Positions 16,910 to 27,117 of a stretch of 64,000 nt of DNA are shown piece after piece. How positions within the stretch are numbered: the first letter of the stretch is position 1; every line of letters begins with the position of its first letter. The stretch comes from Bacillota bacterium. Its GTDB lineage: Bacteria; Bacillota; Clostridia; Lachnospirales; Lachnospiraceae. The position numbers and the translations under genes were made by a program. Under the pieces are notes generated by a model. That model worked only from the letters and a program-made list of their open reading frames with translations, ran no database searches and was not told the DNA's origin. The stretch spans positions 248,001 through 312,000 of the forward strand of contig JAEWIZ010000019.1 of NCBI GenBank assembly GCA_023386815.1, given 5' to 3'.

Positions 16910-17803
16910 ATGGAACAAATGGATCAGATATTACTAAAGGCACAGACATTAATTGAAGCTCTGCCCTATATACAAAAATTCAATAACAAAAAGGTTGTTG
17001 TAAAATACGGTGGAAGCGCTATGCTGGATGAAAATCTTCAACTGAATGTAATTAAGGATGTAGCCTTATTAAAGCTTGTCGGAATGCAACCAATCATCGT
17101 GCATGGTGGTGGGAAGGAAATTACCAAGTGGCTGGGACTCATGGGTCACGAATCAAAATTCATCGAAGGACTTCGTGTTACCGATGCCCCAACTATGGAA
17201 GTGGCTGAAATGGTTCTAGGGAAGGTGAATAAGAATCTGGTTCAGATGGTAGAAAAACTGGGTGTAAAGGCAGTAGGTATCAGCGGTAAGGATGGAAGTA
17301 CCCTAAAGGTAGAGAAAAGAACGGTTAACGGTCAGGATATTGGTTTTGTAGGTAATATCACTGAGGTTAACACGGAGCTTATCAATACCTTAATCGATAA
17401 TAATTTTGTACCTGTTATAGCACCAATTGGATTAGATGATGATTACCAGAATTATAATATTAACGCCGATGATGCTGCATGTGCTGTTGCTAGAGCGATT
17501 GGTGCTGAAAAGCTGGTATTTCTAACTGATATTGAAGGGGTATATGCTGATCCTGAGGATAAAAACAGCTTGATTTCCGTATTGACCTTAGATAAGGCAG
17601 ATGAGTTGTTAGATAGCGGATTCATCGGTGGCGGAATGCTGCCAAAGATTAAAAATTGTGTTGATGCTGTAAGAAATGGTGTCTCAAGAGTACATATTTT
17701 AGATGGCAGAATTGAGCATTGTCTCTTACTTGAGTTTTTCACTAACAAGGGTATTGGAACAGCTATTATTGATAAAGAAAGTATATTCGAGAACGAAGCA
17801 TAA
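16910..17803 (+). CDS. argB: Acetylglutamate kinase
   Basis: A 297-residue amino-acid kinase that phosphorylates N-acetylglutamate. VVKYGGSAM is the ATP-phosphate loop, VHGGGKEITKWL the acetylglutamate-binding glycine loop, NINADDAACAVA and GGGMLPKI the C-terminal nucleotide-binding blocks. The N-terminal extension (about residues 1-25, LIEALPYIQKFNNK) is the helix typical of arginine-inhibited hexameric forms, so feedback control is likely. GAAAGGAAAG lies before the ATG. Third gene of the operon. Confidence 0.96.
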   Translation: MEQMDQILLKAQTLIEALPYIQKFNNKKVVVKYGGSAMLDENLQLNVIKDVALLKLVGMQPIIVHGGGKEITKWLGLMGHESKFIEGLRVTDAPTMEVAEMVLGKVNKNLVQMVEKLGVKAVGISGKDGSTLKVEKRTVNGQDIGFVGNITEVNTELINTLIDNNFVPVIAPIGLDDDYQNYNINADDAACAVARAIGAEKLVFLTDIEGVYADPEDKNSLISVLTLDKADELLDSGFIGGGMLPKIKNCVDAVRNGVSRVHILDGRIEHCLLLEFFTNKGIGTAIIDKESIFENEA

Positions 17804-17815
17804 ATGGAGGATAGT

Positions 17816-17860
17816 GTGAAATTAAATCTTCACACACGACTTTGTGCCTGCAACTCATAG
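17816..17860 (+). other. Possible 14-codon leader peptide before argD
   Basis: GGAGG at 17806-17810 lies 5 bases before a GTG that opens a short frame reading MKLNLHTRLCACNS and then TAG. The stop codon falls in the loop of the argD leader hairpin. It includes one Arg codon only, so attenuation by arginine starvation is not strongly supported. Confidence 0.25.
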
Positions 17861-17898
17861 TTAGCAGGTGTGAGAAAGGCATGGCGATTGATATGAAG
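17848..17898 (+). promoter_or_regulatory. argD leader hairpin shared with argJ
   Basis: CCTGC-AAC and GTT-a-GCAGG form the same bulged hairpin as before argJ, followed by AGAAAGGCATGG and ATGAAG. Upstream, GTGTGAA (17814) and TTCACAC (17829) form another 7-bp stem. Confidence 0.65.
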
Positions 17899-19077
17899 CA
17901 ATATATTGATGTAGCAGAGCAGGAATTGATGCACACCTATAACCGTTATCAGATCGTTTTTGATCATGGAAACGGGATGTACTTATATGATGACGAAGGA
18001 AAAGAATATCTGGATTTTGCAGCAGGAATAGCGGTATTTGCCCTTGGCTACAATAATAAAGATTATAATGATGCTTTAAAAGCACAAATTGATAAACTAC
18101 TTCATACATCTAATTTGTACTATACAGCACCACTGGCTGAGGCAGCAAAGAAATTTAATCAGATTTCCGGGATGGATCGCGTGTTCTTTACCAGCAGTGG
18201 TACGGAAGCAATCGAGGGAGCTGTAAAACTGGCTCGTAAATATTACTTTAAAAAGCATGGAATTTCAGGCAGTCAGATTATTTCCATGAATCACTCCTTT
18301 CATGGAAGGAGTATGGGAGCCTTGAGTATCACCGGTACAGCGAAATACCGCGAAGCCTTTGAACCCTTAATTGGTGGTGTAGCCTTTGCTGAATTTAATA
18401 ATCTGGATAGCGTAAAAGAACTGCTTGCGCAAAATACAGCAGCAGTTATTATGGAGCCGATGCAGGGGGAAGGTGGCTACTACCCAGCTACGGTTGAATT
18501 TATCCAAGGAGTAAAGGCATTATGTGAAGAGAGGGATATCGTCCTTATCCTGGATGAGATTCAGTGTGGCATGGGACGTACCGGAACCATGTTTGCATAT
18601 GAGCAGTTTGGTGTTAAGCCGGATATCATAACAAGTGCAAAGGCTCTCGGATGCGGTGTACCCGTTGGAGCATTTGCAGCGGTAGAAAAGGTGGCAGCAG
18701 CCTTTGAACCTGGTGATCATGGAACCACATATGGTGGCAATCCGTTTGCCACAGCTGCGGTAGCTAAAGTAATTGACCTTTTTGAACATGAGAAAATACT
18801 GGAGCATGTAAAGCAGATTGCTCCCTATCTGGAAGAAAAGTTAAATATGCTGGTAGAAAACCATGATTGTATTGTTGAAAGACGCGGTATGGGATTAATG
18901 CAGGGATTAGAATTTAACATGCCGGTGAAGGATATCATTCCAAAGGTTTTGGATAAAGGTCTGGTGTTGATTTCGGCCGGATCAAATGTAATACGCTTTG
19001 TTCCACCCTTGATCGTGGAAAAAGAGCACATTGATACTATGATAGGAATTTTGGATCAGGTATTAAGTGAAGTATAA
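17881..19077 (+). CDS. argD: Acetylornithine aminotransferase
   Basis: A 398-residue class III PLP-dependent aminotransferase that makes N-acetylornithine from N-acetylglutamate semialdehyde. FTSSGTEAIEGAVKLARKY binds the cofactor phosphate, LDEIQCGMGRTG has the Asp contacting the pyridine nitrogen, and TSAKALGCGVPVGA carries the Schiff-base lysine. ATG 17881 is chosen; ATG 17893 is possible, as in argJ, and a longer frame from TTG 17842 would run through the leader hairpin. Last gene of the operon, with a terminator 10 bp downstream. Confidence 0.95.
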   Translation: MAIDMKQYIDVAEQELMHTYNRYQIVFDHGNGMYLYDDEGKEYLDFAAGIAVFALGYNNKDYNDALKAQIDKLLHTSNLYYTAPLAEAAKKFNQISGMDRVFFTSSGTEAIEGAVKLARKYYFKKHGISGSQIISMNHSFHGRSMGALSITGTAKYREAFEPLIGGVAFAEFNNLDSVKELLAQNTAAVIMEPMQGEGGYYPATVEFIQGVKALCEERDIVLILDEIQCGMGRTGTMFAYEQFGVKPDIITSAKALGCGVPVGAFAAVEKVAAAFEPGDHGTTYGGNPFATAAVAKVIDLFEHEKILEHVKQIAPYLEEKLNMLVENHDCIVERRGMGLMQGLEFNMPVKDIIPKVLDKGLVLISAGSNVIRFVPPLIVEKEHIDTMIGILDQVLSEV

Positions 19078-19086
19078 ATAGGGTAG

Positions 19087-19134
19087 CCGGGTAACTCTTT
19101 CAGTAAAATGGAGGAGGAAATACCCGGTTTTTTC
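19087..19134 (+). terminator. Terminator of the argJBD operon
   Basis: CCGGGTA pairs with TACCCGG around a 27-base interior and is followed by TTTTTTC. Confidence 0.82.
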
Positions 19135-19232
19135 TATATAATTGTATAGTCTTTCATTGATTTGGAAAAACTGAAAAACAAATGGTTTCATCAGAGTTAT
19201 CACTAATTAAGGGAAAGGCTGGGTAAAGAATC

Positions 19233-19685
19233 ATGTGGGGGTTTCTTATCGCAATCATATCGGGAGCATTAATGAGCACCCAGGGAGTATTAAATACAGG
19301 AGTGACAAAGCAAACCAGCATATGGATATCGGCCAGCTTTGTTCAATTCTCCGCACTGCTGGTATGTTTAGTCGCTTGGTTCGTAACCGGAAGGCAGGGA
19401 AGCTTTGGCACCTTAATAAAGGTTGAGCCAAAGTATCTGCTGATTGGTGGAGCACTTGGGGCATTTATCACCTTTACTGTAATCAAAAGTGTAGACACAC
19501 TGGGACCGGCGATGGCTAATATGTTTATCATAACCGCGCAGTTGATTGTTGCATATTTGATTGAGGTGTTTGGCCTTTGCGGTGCAGATAAAGTACCCTT
19601 TGAATGGAAAAAGCTTGTAGGTGTTTTGTTCATAATTGCTGGCATTGTTATATTTCAATGGAATCAAAAAGGTTGTAATGGATAA
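19233..19685 (+). CDS. DMT superfamily transporter (YdcZ/DUF606)
   Basis: A 150-residue membrane protein with about five hydrophobic helices, beginning MWGFLIAIISGALMSTQGVLN, a beginning typical of the YdcZ/DUF606 half-size drug/metabolite transporters. SVDTLGPAMANMFIITAQL is the second signature. Half-size members often work as pairs, but no partner gene is adjacent. The substrate is unknown. GGGAAAGG lies about 16 bases before the ATG. Single-gene unit. Confidence 0.85.
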   Translation: MWGFLIAIISGALMSTQGVLNTGVTKQTSIWISASFVQFSALLVCLVAWFVTGRQGSFGTLIKVEPKYLLIGGALGAFITFTVIKSVDTLGPAMANMFIITAQLIVAYLIEVFGLCGADKVPFEWKKLVGVLFIIAGIVIFQWNQKGCNG

Positions 19686-19756
19686 TTTTTAAATTATATC
19701 TATAATGCCTATTGTAAATAAGGTGCAATTTATGTAAAATGAGAATGTCTTATCAA

Positions 19757-19788
19757 AAAAAGTATAGAGGGTACTTTTTAAGTCTTCT
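19757..19788 (+). terminator. Possible terminator after the DMT gene
   Basis: AAAAAGTA and TACTTTTT form an 8-bp stem with a 7-base loop. A/T-rich and only 20 bp from the comEA start, so it could also be a leader structure. Confidence 0.35.
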
Positions 19789-19808
19789 TTTAAGAAAGGA
19801 AGACGATA

Positions 19809-20516
19809 TTGAAAAGAAAAATTATAATAACTGGACTGACTTGTGTGTTTTTATTGGTATCAGGGATATGCTATAGTTGTACCTATCAAAAGCAGCAATC
19901 CGAACTTATTGCAGAGAAGGCTGTTGATCTTGAGGTTCAAGGATCAGTGGATGAGACTCAAGAGTCAGAGGATGCGAACCGGGAAGGGTTAATCTTATCT
20001 GAGACTGACACAATAGAGGACAACCAGCATTCGCCAGCAGGACCAAATCAAGGGGAGGAAGCAGATATTATCTATGTGCATGTCTGTGGAGCCGTTGCTC
20101 GTCCAGGTGTATATGCAATAAAGGATAGTGCCAGAGTAGTAGATGCACTGGAGCTCGCGGGCGGTTTAACGAAGGCTGCGGCAGGTGATTACTTAAATCA
20201 AGCAAAGCCTATTACGGATGGCCAAAGAATTTATGTTCCGACGGAATCGGAATTAAGCAACTTGTCGGTTGATGAATTTGTATCCGGTCAAGACGCTGCG
20301 GTGGAGGCGAGGCAGGATACTTCCTTAATCAATATAAATACGGCTGATGCTGCTCAGCTTATGAATTTACCTGGGATTGGGCAGTCAAAGGCAAATAGTA
20401 TTATTGAATACCGTAATACGAATGGCACGTTTAAGGTCATTGAGGATCTGATGAAGGTTCCCGGAATAAAAGAGGGCTCCTTTAACCAGATATCAGATAA
20501 AATATTTGTAAATTAA
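19809..20516 (+). CDS. comEA: ComEA-type DNA-binding competence protein
   Basis: A 235-residue protein with an N-terminal membrane anchor (about residues 5-22), an acidic Glu/Asp-rich linker, an SLBB domain (VHVCGAVARPGVYAIKD, about 95-150), and a C-terminal double helix-hairpin-helix (INTADAAQLMNLPGIGQSKA, about 175-235). ComEA is the surface receptor that binds incoming double-stranded DNA and passes it to ComEC, encoded 3.3 kb further on. The start is TTG with AAGGAAG upstream. Confidence 0.92.
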   Translation: MKRKIIITGLTCVFLLVSGICYSCTYQKQQSELIAEKAVDLEVQGSVDETQESEDANREGLILSETDTIEDNQHSPAGPNQGEEADIIYVHVCGAVARPGVYAIKDSARVVDALELAGGLTKAAAGDYLNQAKPITDGQRIYVPTESELSNLSVDEFVSGQDAAVEARQDTSLININTADAAQLMNLPGIGQSKANSIIEYRNTNGTFKVIEDLMKVPGIKEGSFNQISDKIFVN

Positions 20517-20576
20517 TCTTGAAGAAGAAGCAAATAGATTTGTAGTTCTAATGAAATATAATTAAGAGGTGATAAT

Positions 20577-21275
20577 ATGGCAAAGAAAGTACTTGTTGTG
20601 GATGATGAAAAATTAATCGTAAAGGGAATCCGCTTTAGCCTTGAGCAGGATGGTATGGAAGTGGACTGTGCCTATGATGGAGAAGAGGCATTAGAGGCTG
20701 CTAAGAATAAGGAATATGATGTAGTGCTTCTCGATGTTATGCTTCCTAAACTGACAGGCTTTGAGGTGTGTCAGCAAATTAGAGAGTTTTCCACAATGCC
20801 TATTATCATGCTAACAGCCAAAGGCGATGATATGGATAAAATTCTTGGCTTGGAATATGGTGCAGATGATTATATTACAAAGCCTTTCAACATTCTTGAG
20901 GTGAAGGCTCGAATCAAAGCTATTATGCGCCGCAGCAGCAAAACAAACGCTTCCAATGATGCAGACAAGAAAACAGTTACCTTTGGTGATATGAAAATTG
21001 ATTGTGAAAATAAGAGAGTCTATATCGCTGGAAAAGAGGTTAATCTAACAGCGAAGGAATTTGATTTGCTTGAATTATTAGTTTTCAACCCTAATAAGGT
21101 ATATAGCCGTGAGAATTTGCTCAATATCGTATGGGGCTATGATTATCCGGGTGATGTTAGAACTGTCGATGTTCACATCAGAAGATTACGTGAAAAGATT
21201 GAGAGCAATCCAAGTGAGCCAAAATATATACATACAAAATGGGGTGTAGGATATTTTTTCCAGAATCAAGAGTAA
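20577..21275 (+). CDS. OmpR/PhoB-family response regulator
   Basis: A 232-residue two-component regulator. The receiver domain (1-120) has the acidic pocket VVDDEK, the phospho-acceptor Asp in VLLDVMLPK (about residue 53), TAK and the KPF lysine. Residues 135-232 form a winged helix (LTAKEFDLLELLV, VDVHIRRLREKIE, VGYFF) for DNA binding. AGAGGTGATAAT precedes the ATG. It pairs with the histidine kinase 20 bp downstream; the signal is unknown. Confidence 0.93.
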   Translation: MAKKVLVVDDEKLIVKGIRFSLEQDGMEVDCAYDGEEALEAAKNKEYDVVLLDVMLPKLTGFEVCQQIREFSTMPIIMLTAKGDDMDKILGLEYGADDYITKPFNILEVKARIKAIMRRSSKTNASNDADKKTVTFGDMKIDCENKRVYIAGKEVNLTAKEFDLLELLVFNPNKVYSRENLLNIVWGYDYPGDVRTVDVHIRRLREKIESNPSEPKYIHTKWGVGYFFQNQE

Positions 21276-21294
21276 ATTCAAAATTTTAAACAGT

Positions 21295-22692
<1,398 letters not shown>

Positions 22693-22742
22693 CTAAATGG
22701 ATTATTATAGTAGTTAAGACACAAGAAGGAATGGAGATTTAT

Positions 22743-23666
22743 ATGAAAAAATCCTTTATATTGATTATTCTTATGATTGCATCAATCTTTCTAATTGCCT
22801 GTAACAACCGTCAAGATGATGAAGACGGTGAATCAAAAGTATCTGTATACTATATTAATACAGATACAAAAGGCTTAATTAATGAAAGCTATCGATTAAT
22901 CAGTACGGATCTTACGGAACAAATCAATGAACTGCTCTATATGTTAAAGCTAAATCCGGAAAACCTGGCTTATAAAAGTGCACTTCCCGGTGATGTGAAA
23001 TCGGATTATACCTTAAATGAAGATGGAAGTTTAACGGTTAATTTTGACTCTGCCTATAACAGTCTCACAGGAGTGGATGAAATCCTGGCTCGAGCTGCAA
23101 TTGTCAAGACTTTAACTCAGCTTCCGAAGATAGAATATGTTCAGATTAATGTCAATGGAAATCCGCTCATTGATTCCAATGAAGATGTGGTGGGTCCTCT
23201 TACGGCAGAGGATTTTATCGATGATACAGAGACAAATACGAACTATCGGGTTAAGCTGTATTTTGCAAATCAAGCAGGGGATGCATTAATTGAATATGAT
23301 ACAGATATTAATTACGCCGGTGTGGAATCCATTGAAGAGTTAGTGGTGAAGCAATTAATCAATGGGCCGACGAAAATGGGTTTGTATGATACAGTTCCGA
23401 AAGATACGGTGCTTCTTAATCTGTATAAGACAGATGGAACCTGCTTTGTTGATTTTAATGAGAAGTTTTTGGAAAAGCTTCCAAATATATCAGAAAAGGT
23501 TGCAATTTATTCTATTGTTAATAGTCTGGTGGAGCTGCCAGGAATTAATAAGGTTCAATTTCGTATTAATGGCGTGATACAAAAGACCTATTTAGAGAGT
23601 GTTGAATTTGATGTTTCCTTTGAAAGAAATCTGGATCTGATAGAAACATCGAAACAGGAGAAGTAG
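22743..23666 (+). CDS. GerMN-domain lipoprotein
   Basis: A 307-residue lipoprotein: signal peptide with lipobox LIAC (Cys at about residue 20), then two GerMN domains (about 40-150 and 170-285) with the characteristic LLYMLKLNPENLAYKSALP and LVVKQLINGPTKMGLYDTVP blocks. GerM-type proteins act at the cell surface in germination, spore cortex or peptidoglycan contexts. ATG 22743 is preferred to 22731 because GGAG lies 6 bases before it. It follows the two-component pair by 50 bp and is probably cotranscribed, like the GerMN lipoproteins found beside two-component systems in other Firmicutes. Confidence 0.87.
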   Translation: MKKSFILIILMIASIFLIACNNRQDDEDGESKVSVYYINTDTKGLINESYRLISTDLTEQINELLYMLKLNPENLAYKSALPGDVKSDYTLNEDGSLTVNFDSAYNSLTGVDEILARAAIVKTLTQLPKIEYVQINVNGNPLIDSNEDVVGPLTAEDFIDDTETNTNYRVKLYFANQAGDALIEYDTDINYAGVESIEELVVKQLINGPTKMGLYDTVPKDTVLLNLYKTDGTCFVDFNEKFLEKLPNISEKVAIYSIVNSLVELPGINKVQFRINGVIQKTYLESVEFDVSFERNLDLIETSKQEK

Positions 23667-23696
23667 TTTTTGGCTATATCGAAATTCAAATAATGT

Positions 23697-23763
23697 ATGC
23701 AGCTTTCTGCGCGAAATCTAACATTTTTAGAAGAGAGCCAAGGAAGCTGCATTTATTGTATCA
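23697..23763 (+). terminator. Possible terminator after the GerMN gene
   Basis: ATGCAGCTT and AAGCTGCAT form a 9-bp stem with a long interior, followed by TTTATTG. Moderate only, because the T-run is interrupted. Confidence 0.5.
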
Positions 23764-23824
23764 ATGATTAGATTTTTTGTCTTGAAATGACTATATTAAA
23801 TATATAATTAGGAGGGGTGTGTAC

Positions 23825-26206
23825 TTGGTCAAACGTCCGCTCATATGGATACTAACATCCTATCTATGTGGAATGTATCTTGCCTGGCGTTGTATTTCAG
23901 CTTACATTGTTGTATTGCTAATTATAGTACTTTTCATCTGCAGCTATCTGATTTTACATAAGGTTAAATTAACCTTAATTTGTTCTGGAGATAAATTCAT
24001 ATGGTCTCTGCCAGTTATCCTCCTTTTGGGCTTTTTGGTCATGGGAGAGCAATTAAAAAGACCTATCCTTTATCAGGCTTTTGAACAAAAGATTTTTTGT
24101 GAAGTATCCGGTAAGATTAATATGATAGTAAAGAAGCCGTCCGGGCAAGCGATTTATTTGAAAAACAATAAAGTTACTCTGCCGGAGGAAGATAGTTATA
24201 ACTGTGAAACAATCATAGTGTTTTGTGATGAAACTACAATTTCTGATAATAACTCTTTGGGAAGCTCTAAACTTGCAGATTATCAGGTTGGTAATGAGAT
24301 TACAGTGCAAGGAACTCTACAGAAATTTTCTAAGGCCACAAATCCAGGCCAATTCAATGAACAACTCTATTACGATATTGAGAATATCGACTTTAAACTA
24401 AGAGCAAAATCAATTACGATATCGGATTTTAGCTATTCTCGTTTTCATTCCACACTAAATCAAATAAAAGAAAAATTAATCGAAGTCTATAGCACAATTC
24501 TATCGGAAAATGAATCGGGTGCATTAATTGCAATGCTGCTAGGAGAAAAATATCTATTAGGAGATGAGATTAAAACGCTCTATCAGCAGAATGGGATCTC
24601 ACATGTACTTGCGATTTCCGGTCTCCATATTTCCTTAATTGGAATGTTTATCTTTTCACTCTTGAAACATCTAAGAATCCCTATTTACATTTCAACCTTT
24701 ATTACAATCTTCATTTTATACAGCTATGGAGTGTTGACCAATTTCAGCGTTTCCACAAATCGAGCAGTTGTGATGATGGTGGTCTTACTGTTGGCTTCTC
24801 TGATTGGCAAAACTTATGATATGTTAAGTGCTATGTCCCTTAGCGCTTTTATTATTCTATTACAAAATCCCCTTCAGGTTTTCAGCGCTGGATTCTTGTT
24901 GTCCTTTGGTGCTATCCTTGGTATTGCAGTGATATTCCCGTGTTTCCGGCAACTGTTTCCCAAAAAGAATATAATTCTTGACAGTATCAATATCAGCACC
25001 AGCGCTCAGCTAGCAACAGCGCCAATCATAGCATTTTTTTATTTTCAGCTTCCTCTTTATGGGATTCTGGTAAATCTGATTATTCTTCCCTTTGTTACGA
25101 TATTAACATTAACATCAATACTGGCAGGAATTATCGGAGTTATACATTTGCCCCTGGGTATCTTCTTTGTGGGGGGAGCTAATTATATCCTGAAATTCTA
25201 TGAGTGGATATGCAGATTGGGCAGTGAATTGCCTTTGAATCTGATAACAGTAGGAAAACCAAGTGGCTTAAAGCTTGTTCTATATGCAATAATTATGGGA
25301 TTCTTTCTTTGGACAACAAAGCACTATAATAAGAAGATATGCTCATTGCTGCCTCTAATAGCCTCGGTTCTTTTGCTGATACCAGATGGTCATGCAGGCC
25401 TAAGAGCTGTGTTTTTGGATGTTGGGCAGGGTGATTCCATCTATCTGGAGCATGAAGATAGAACTACATTTCTGATCGATGGAGGCAGTTCCGATATATC
25501 GAAGGTGGGTAAGTATCGATTAAAGCCCTTTCTTTTGTCACAGGGTAAGGATGCGCTGACTTATGTCATTATGACTCATGCGGATGCAGATCATATCAAT
25601 GGACTGAAGGAACTGATGGAAGAAGGTGAGATTAAGATCAAGACCTTGATTTTACCAAAGATTATTGACAAGGATGAAGGATATCTGGAAATGGAGGCAT
25701 TAGCCAAGGAAAAGGGGATACGAATTTGGTATTGTAAAGCTGGAGATAGGATAAAGGACGGGGATTTGGAATTGTTTTGTCTTCATCCAACAGAGGGGAT
25801 GACAGGGGCAGATACCAATTCCTATTCTGCAGTCTTTAACGTGAGGTACAAAGCTTTTGATCTGCTCTTGACAGGAGATATTGGACAGGAGCAGGAAGCT
25901 TCAGTACTTCAAACAGTAATTGATTGGAATAAAACGGCAAAGAGTATTAGGAAACCTTCTTTACAATATGACATTATTAAAGTAGCCCATCATGGGTCAA
26001 AATATTCGACATCAGTTGATCTACTTTCTATTCTTCAACCAAAATATGCTTTGATATCTTGTGGATTAGGTAATAGTTATGGGCATCCGCACCAAGAAAC
26101 ATTACATCGTCTAAAAGCAGCGAAGAGTCATATTATAATAACCTATGAGTCTGGGGCCATTCAAGTAGAGACGGATGGGAAGAAAATGAAAGTGACAGAG
26201 GAGTGA
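23825..26206 (+). CDS. comEC: ComEC/Rec2 DNA uptake channel protein
   Basis: A 793-residue membrane protein that forms the channel for single-stranded DNA in natural transformation. It has an N-terminal DUF4131 part with an OB-like region (about 25-215), the central competence domain with many helices (LLGEKYLLGDEIKTLYQQNG, ISHVLAISGLHISLIG) and a C-terminal metallo-beta-lactamase-like nuclease (VGQGDSIYLE, THADADHINGL, AHHGSKYS). TTG 23825 is 9 bases after GGAGG; GTG 23819 is an alternative. The final codons (VTEE and stop) come from the REP-like repeat of the next element. Confidence 0.93.
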   Translation: MVKRPLIWILTSYLCGMYLAWRCISAYIVVLLIIVLFICSYLILHKVKLTLICSGDKFIWSLPVILLLGFLVMGEQLKRPILYQAFEQKIFCEVSGKINMIVKKPSGQAIYLKNNKVTLPEEDSYNCETIIVFCDETTISDNNSLGSSKLADYQVGNEITVQGTLQKFSKATNPGQFNEQLYYDIENIDFKLRAKSITISDFSYSRFHSTLNQIKEKLIEVYSTILSENESGALIAMLLGEKYLLGDEIKTLYQQNGISHVLAISGLHISLIGMFIFSLLKHLRIPIYISTFITIFILYSYGVLTNFSVSTNRAVVMMVVLLLASLIGKTYDMLSAMSLSAFIILLQNPLQVFSAGFLLSFGAILGIAVIFPCFRQLFPKKNIILDSINISTSAQLATAPIIAFFYFQLPLYGILVNLIILPFVTILTLTSILAGIIGVIHLPLGIFFVGGANYILKFYEWICRLGSELPLNLITVGKPSGLKLVLYAIIMGFFLWTTKHYNKKICSLLPLIASVLLLIPDGHAGLRAVFLDVGQGDSIYLEHEDRTTFLIDGGSSDISKVGKYRLKPFLLSQGKDALTYVIMTHADADHINGLKELMEEGEIKIKTLILPKIIDKDEGYLEMEALAKEKGIRIWYCKAGDRIKDGDLELFCLHPTEGMTGADTNSYSAVFNVRYKAFDLLLTGDIGQEQEASVLQTVIDWNKTAKSIRKPSLQYDIIKVAHHGSKYSTSVDLLSILQPKYALISCGLGNSYGHPHQETLHRLKAAKSHIIITYESGAIQVETDGKKMKVTEE

Positions 26207-26273
26207 CAGAGGAGTGACAGAGGGAGTGACAGAGGGACGGGGGAGTGACAGAGGGACGGGGGAATTGACACAG
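26191..26273 (+). repeat. REP-like tandem array upstream of the RAYT gene
   Basis: Six units starting AGTGACAGAGG at 26191, 26202, 26213, 26225 and 26244, the last two extended by GACGGGGG, then a diverged AATTGACACAG at 26263. Read in the opposite sense, GGGACGGGGG-aat-TGACAC is the counterpart of the downstream repeats. The comEC stop codon lies inside the second unit. Confidence 0.85.
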
Positions 26274-26355
26274 TAGGGTGGCAAGGTGAAGTGGCAAAGG
26301 TATGGGGAAACGATAATGCAATAAATTAATAAATTTTACCATGGAGGTGGTTTGT

Positions 26356-27117
26356 GTGCCAAGAGTAGCTAGGATTAAAAGCAATAGTGGAATATATCAT
26401 ATCATCATGAGGGGAATAAATCGTCAAACTCTATTTGAAGACGAAGAAGATTGCATAAAGTTTATTCAAACAATGCTAAGATACAAAGAAATGTGTGAAT
26501 ATAAGATATATGCCTACTGCTTAATGGACAATCATTTGCATCTATTGCTAAAAGAAGGAAAGGAACCATTAGAAACTGTCATGAGAAGGATATGTGGTAG
26601 CTATGTCTTTTGGTATAACAGAAAATATGGAAGAGAGGGTTACTTGTTTCAGGATCGATATAAGAGCGAACCGGTAGAAGATAATATTTACTTTCTTACT
26701 GTGATTAGATATATTTTTCGAAATCCTATAAAAGCAGGTATAGTTACTAATATTCAAAATTATAAATGGACTAATTACATAGACTATATTGATGGGACTT
26801 ATCGGACTGAGATAGACTTTGTTTTGAATCTATTTGATACAGAGAGAGAAAACTCAAAAAGGAGATTTATTGAGCATATTAACAAGGACTATGATGATAA
26901 GTGTCTGGATATACAGGAAAAACAAAGGCTAACAGATCATGAGGCAAGAAAAATAATAAAGACTCATTGCAAAATTGATCATGCTATCGATATACAAAAA
27001 TTTGACATAGTTAAAAGAAATTTGTACATAAAAGAATTAAAGGAAAGGTATGGCCTATCAATTAGACAGGTTGAGAGATTGACAGGAATTAGTAGGGGTG
27101 TAATACAAAGAATATAA
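26356..27117 (+). CDS. REP-associated tyrosine transposase (RAYT, IS200/Y1-like)
   Basis: A 253-residue HUH-type endonuclease of the TnpA-REP family. It begins with PRVARIKSNSGIYHIIMRG, has the metal-binding HxH in DNHLHLLL (about residues 60-67), LFQDRYKSEPV, and RYIFRNPIKAG with the candidate catalytic tyrosine nearby. The C-terminal 60 residues (ELKERYGLSIRQVERLTGIS) form a helix-turn-helix extension common in clostridial members. GTG 26356 is chosen: GGAGG lies 8 bases before it. Flanked on both sides by REP-like repeats; RAYTs are single-copy, domesticated enzymes thought to move or maintain such repeats. Confidence 0.9.
   Translation: MPRVARIKSNSGIYHIIMRGINRQTLFEDEEDCIKFIQTMLRYKEMCEYKIYAYCLMDNHLHLLLKEGKEPLETVMRRICGSYVFWYNRKYGREGYLFQDRYKSEPVEDNIYFLTVIRYIFRNPIKAGIVTNIQNYKWTNYIDYIDGTYRTEIDFVLNLFDTERENSKRRFIEHINKDYDDKCLDIQEKQRLTDHEARKIIKTHCKIDHAIDIQKFDIVKRNLYIKELKERYGLSIRQVERLTGISRGVIQRI

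Noticed and set aside
23782..23808. TTGAAA...TATAAT before comEC as promoter
   Set aside because: Spacer is only 15 bases and the start would fall on the Shine-Dalgarno, leaving no leader.
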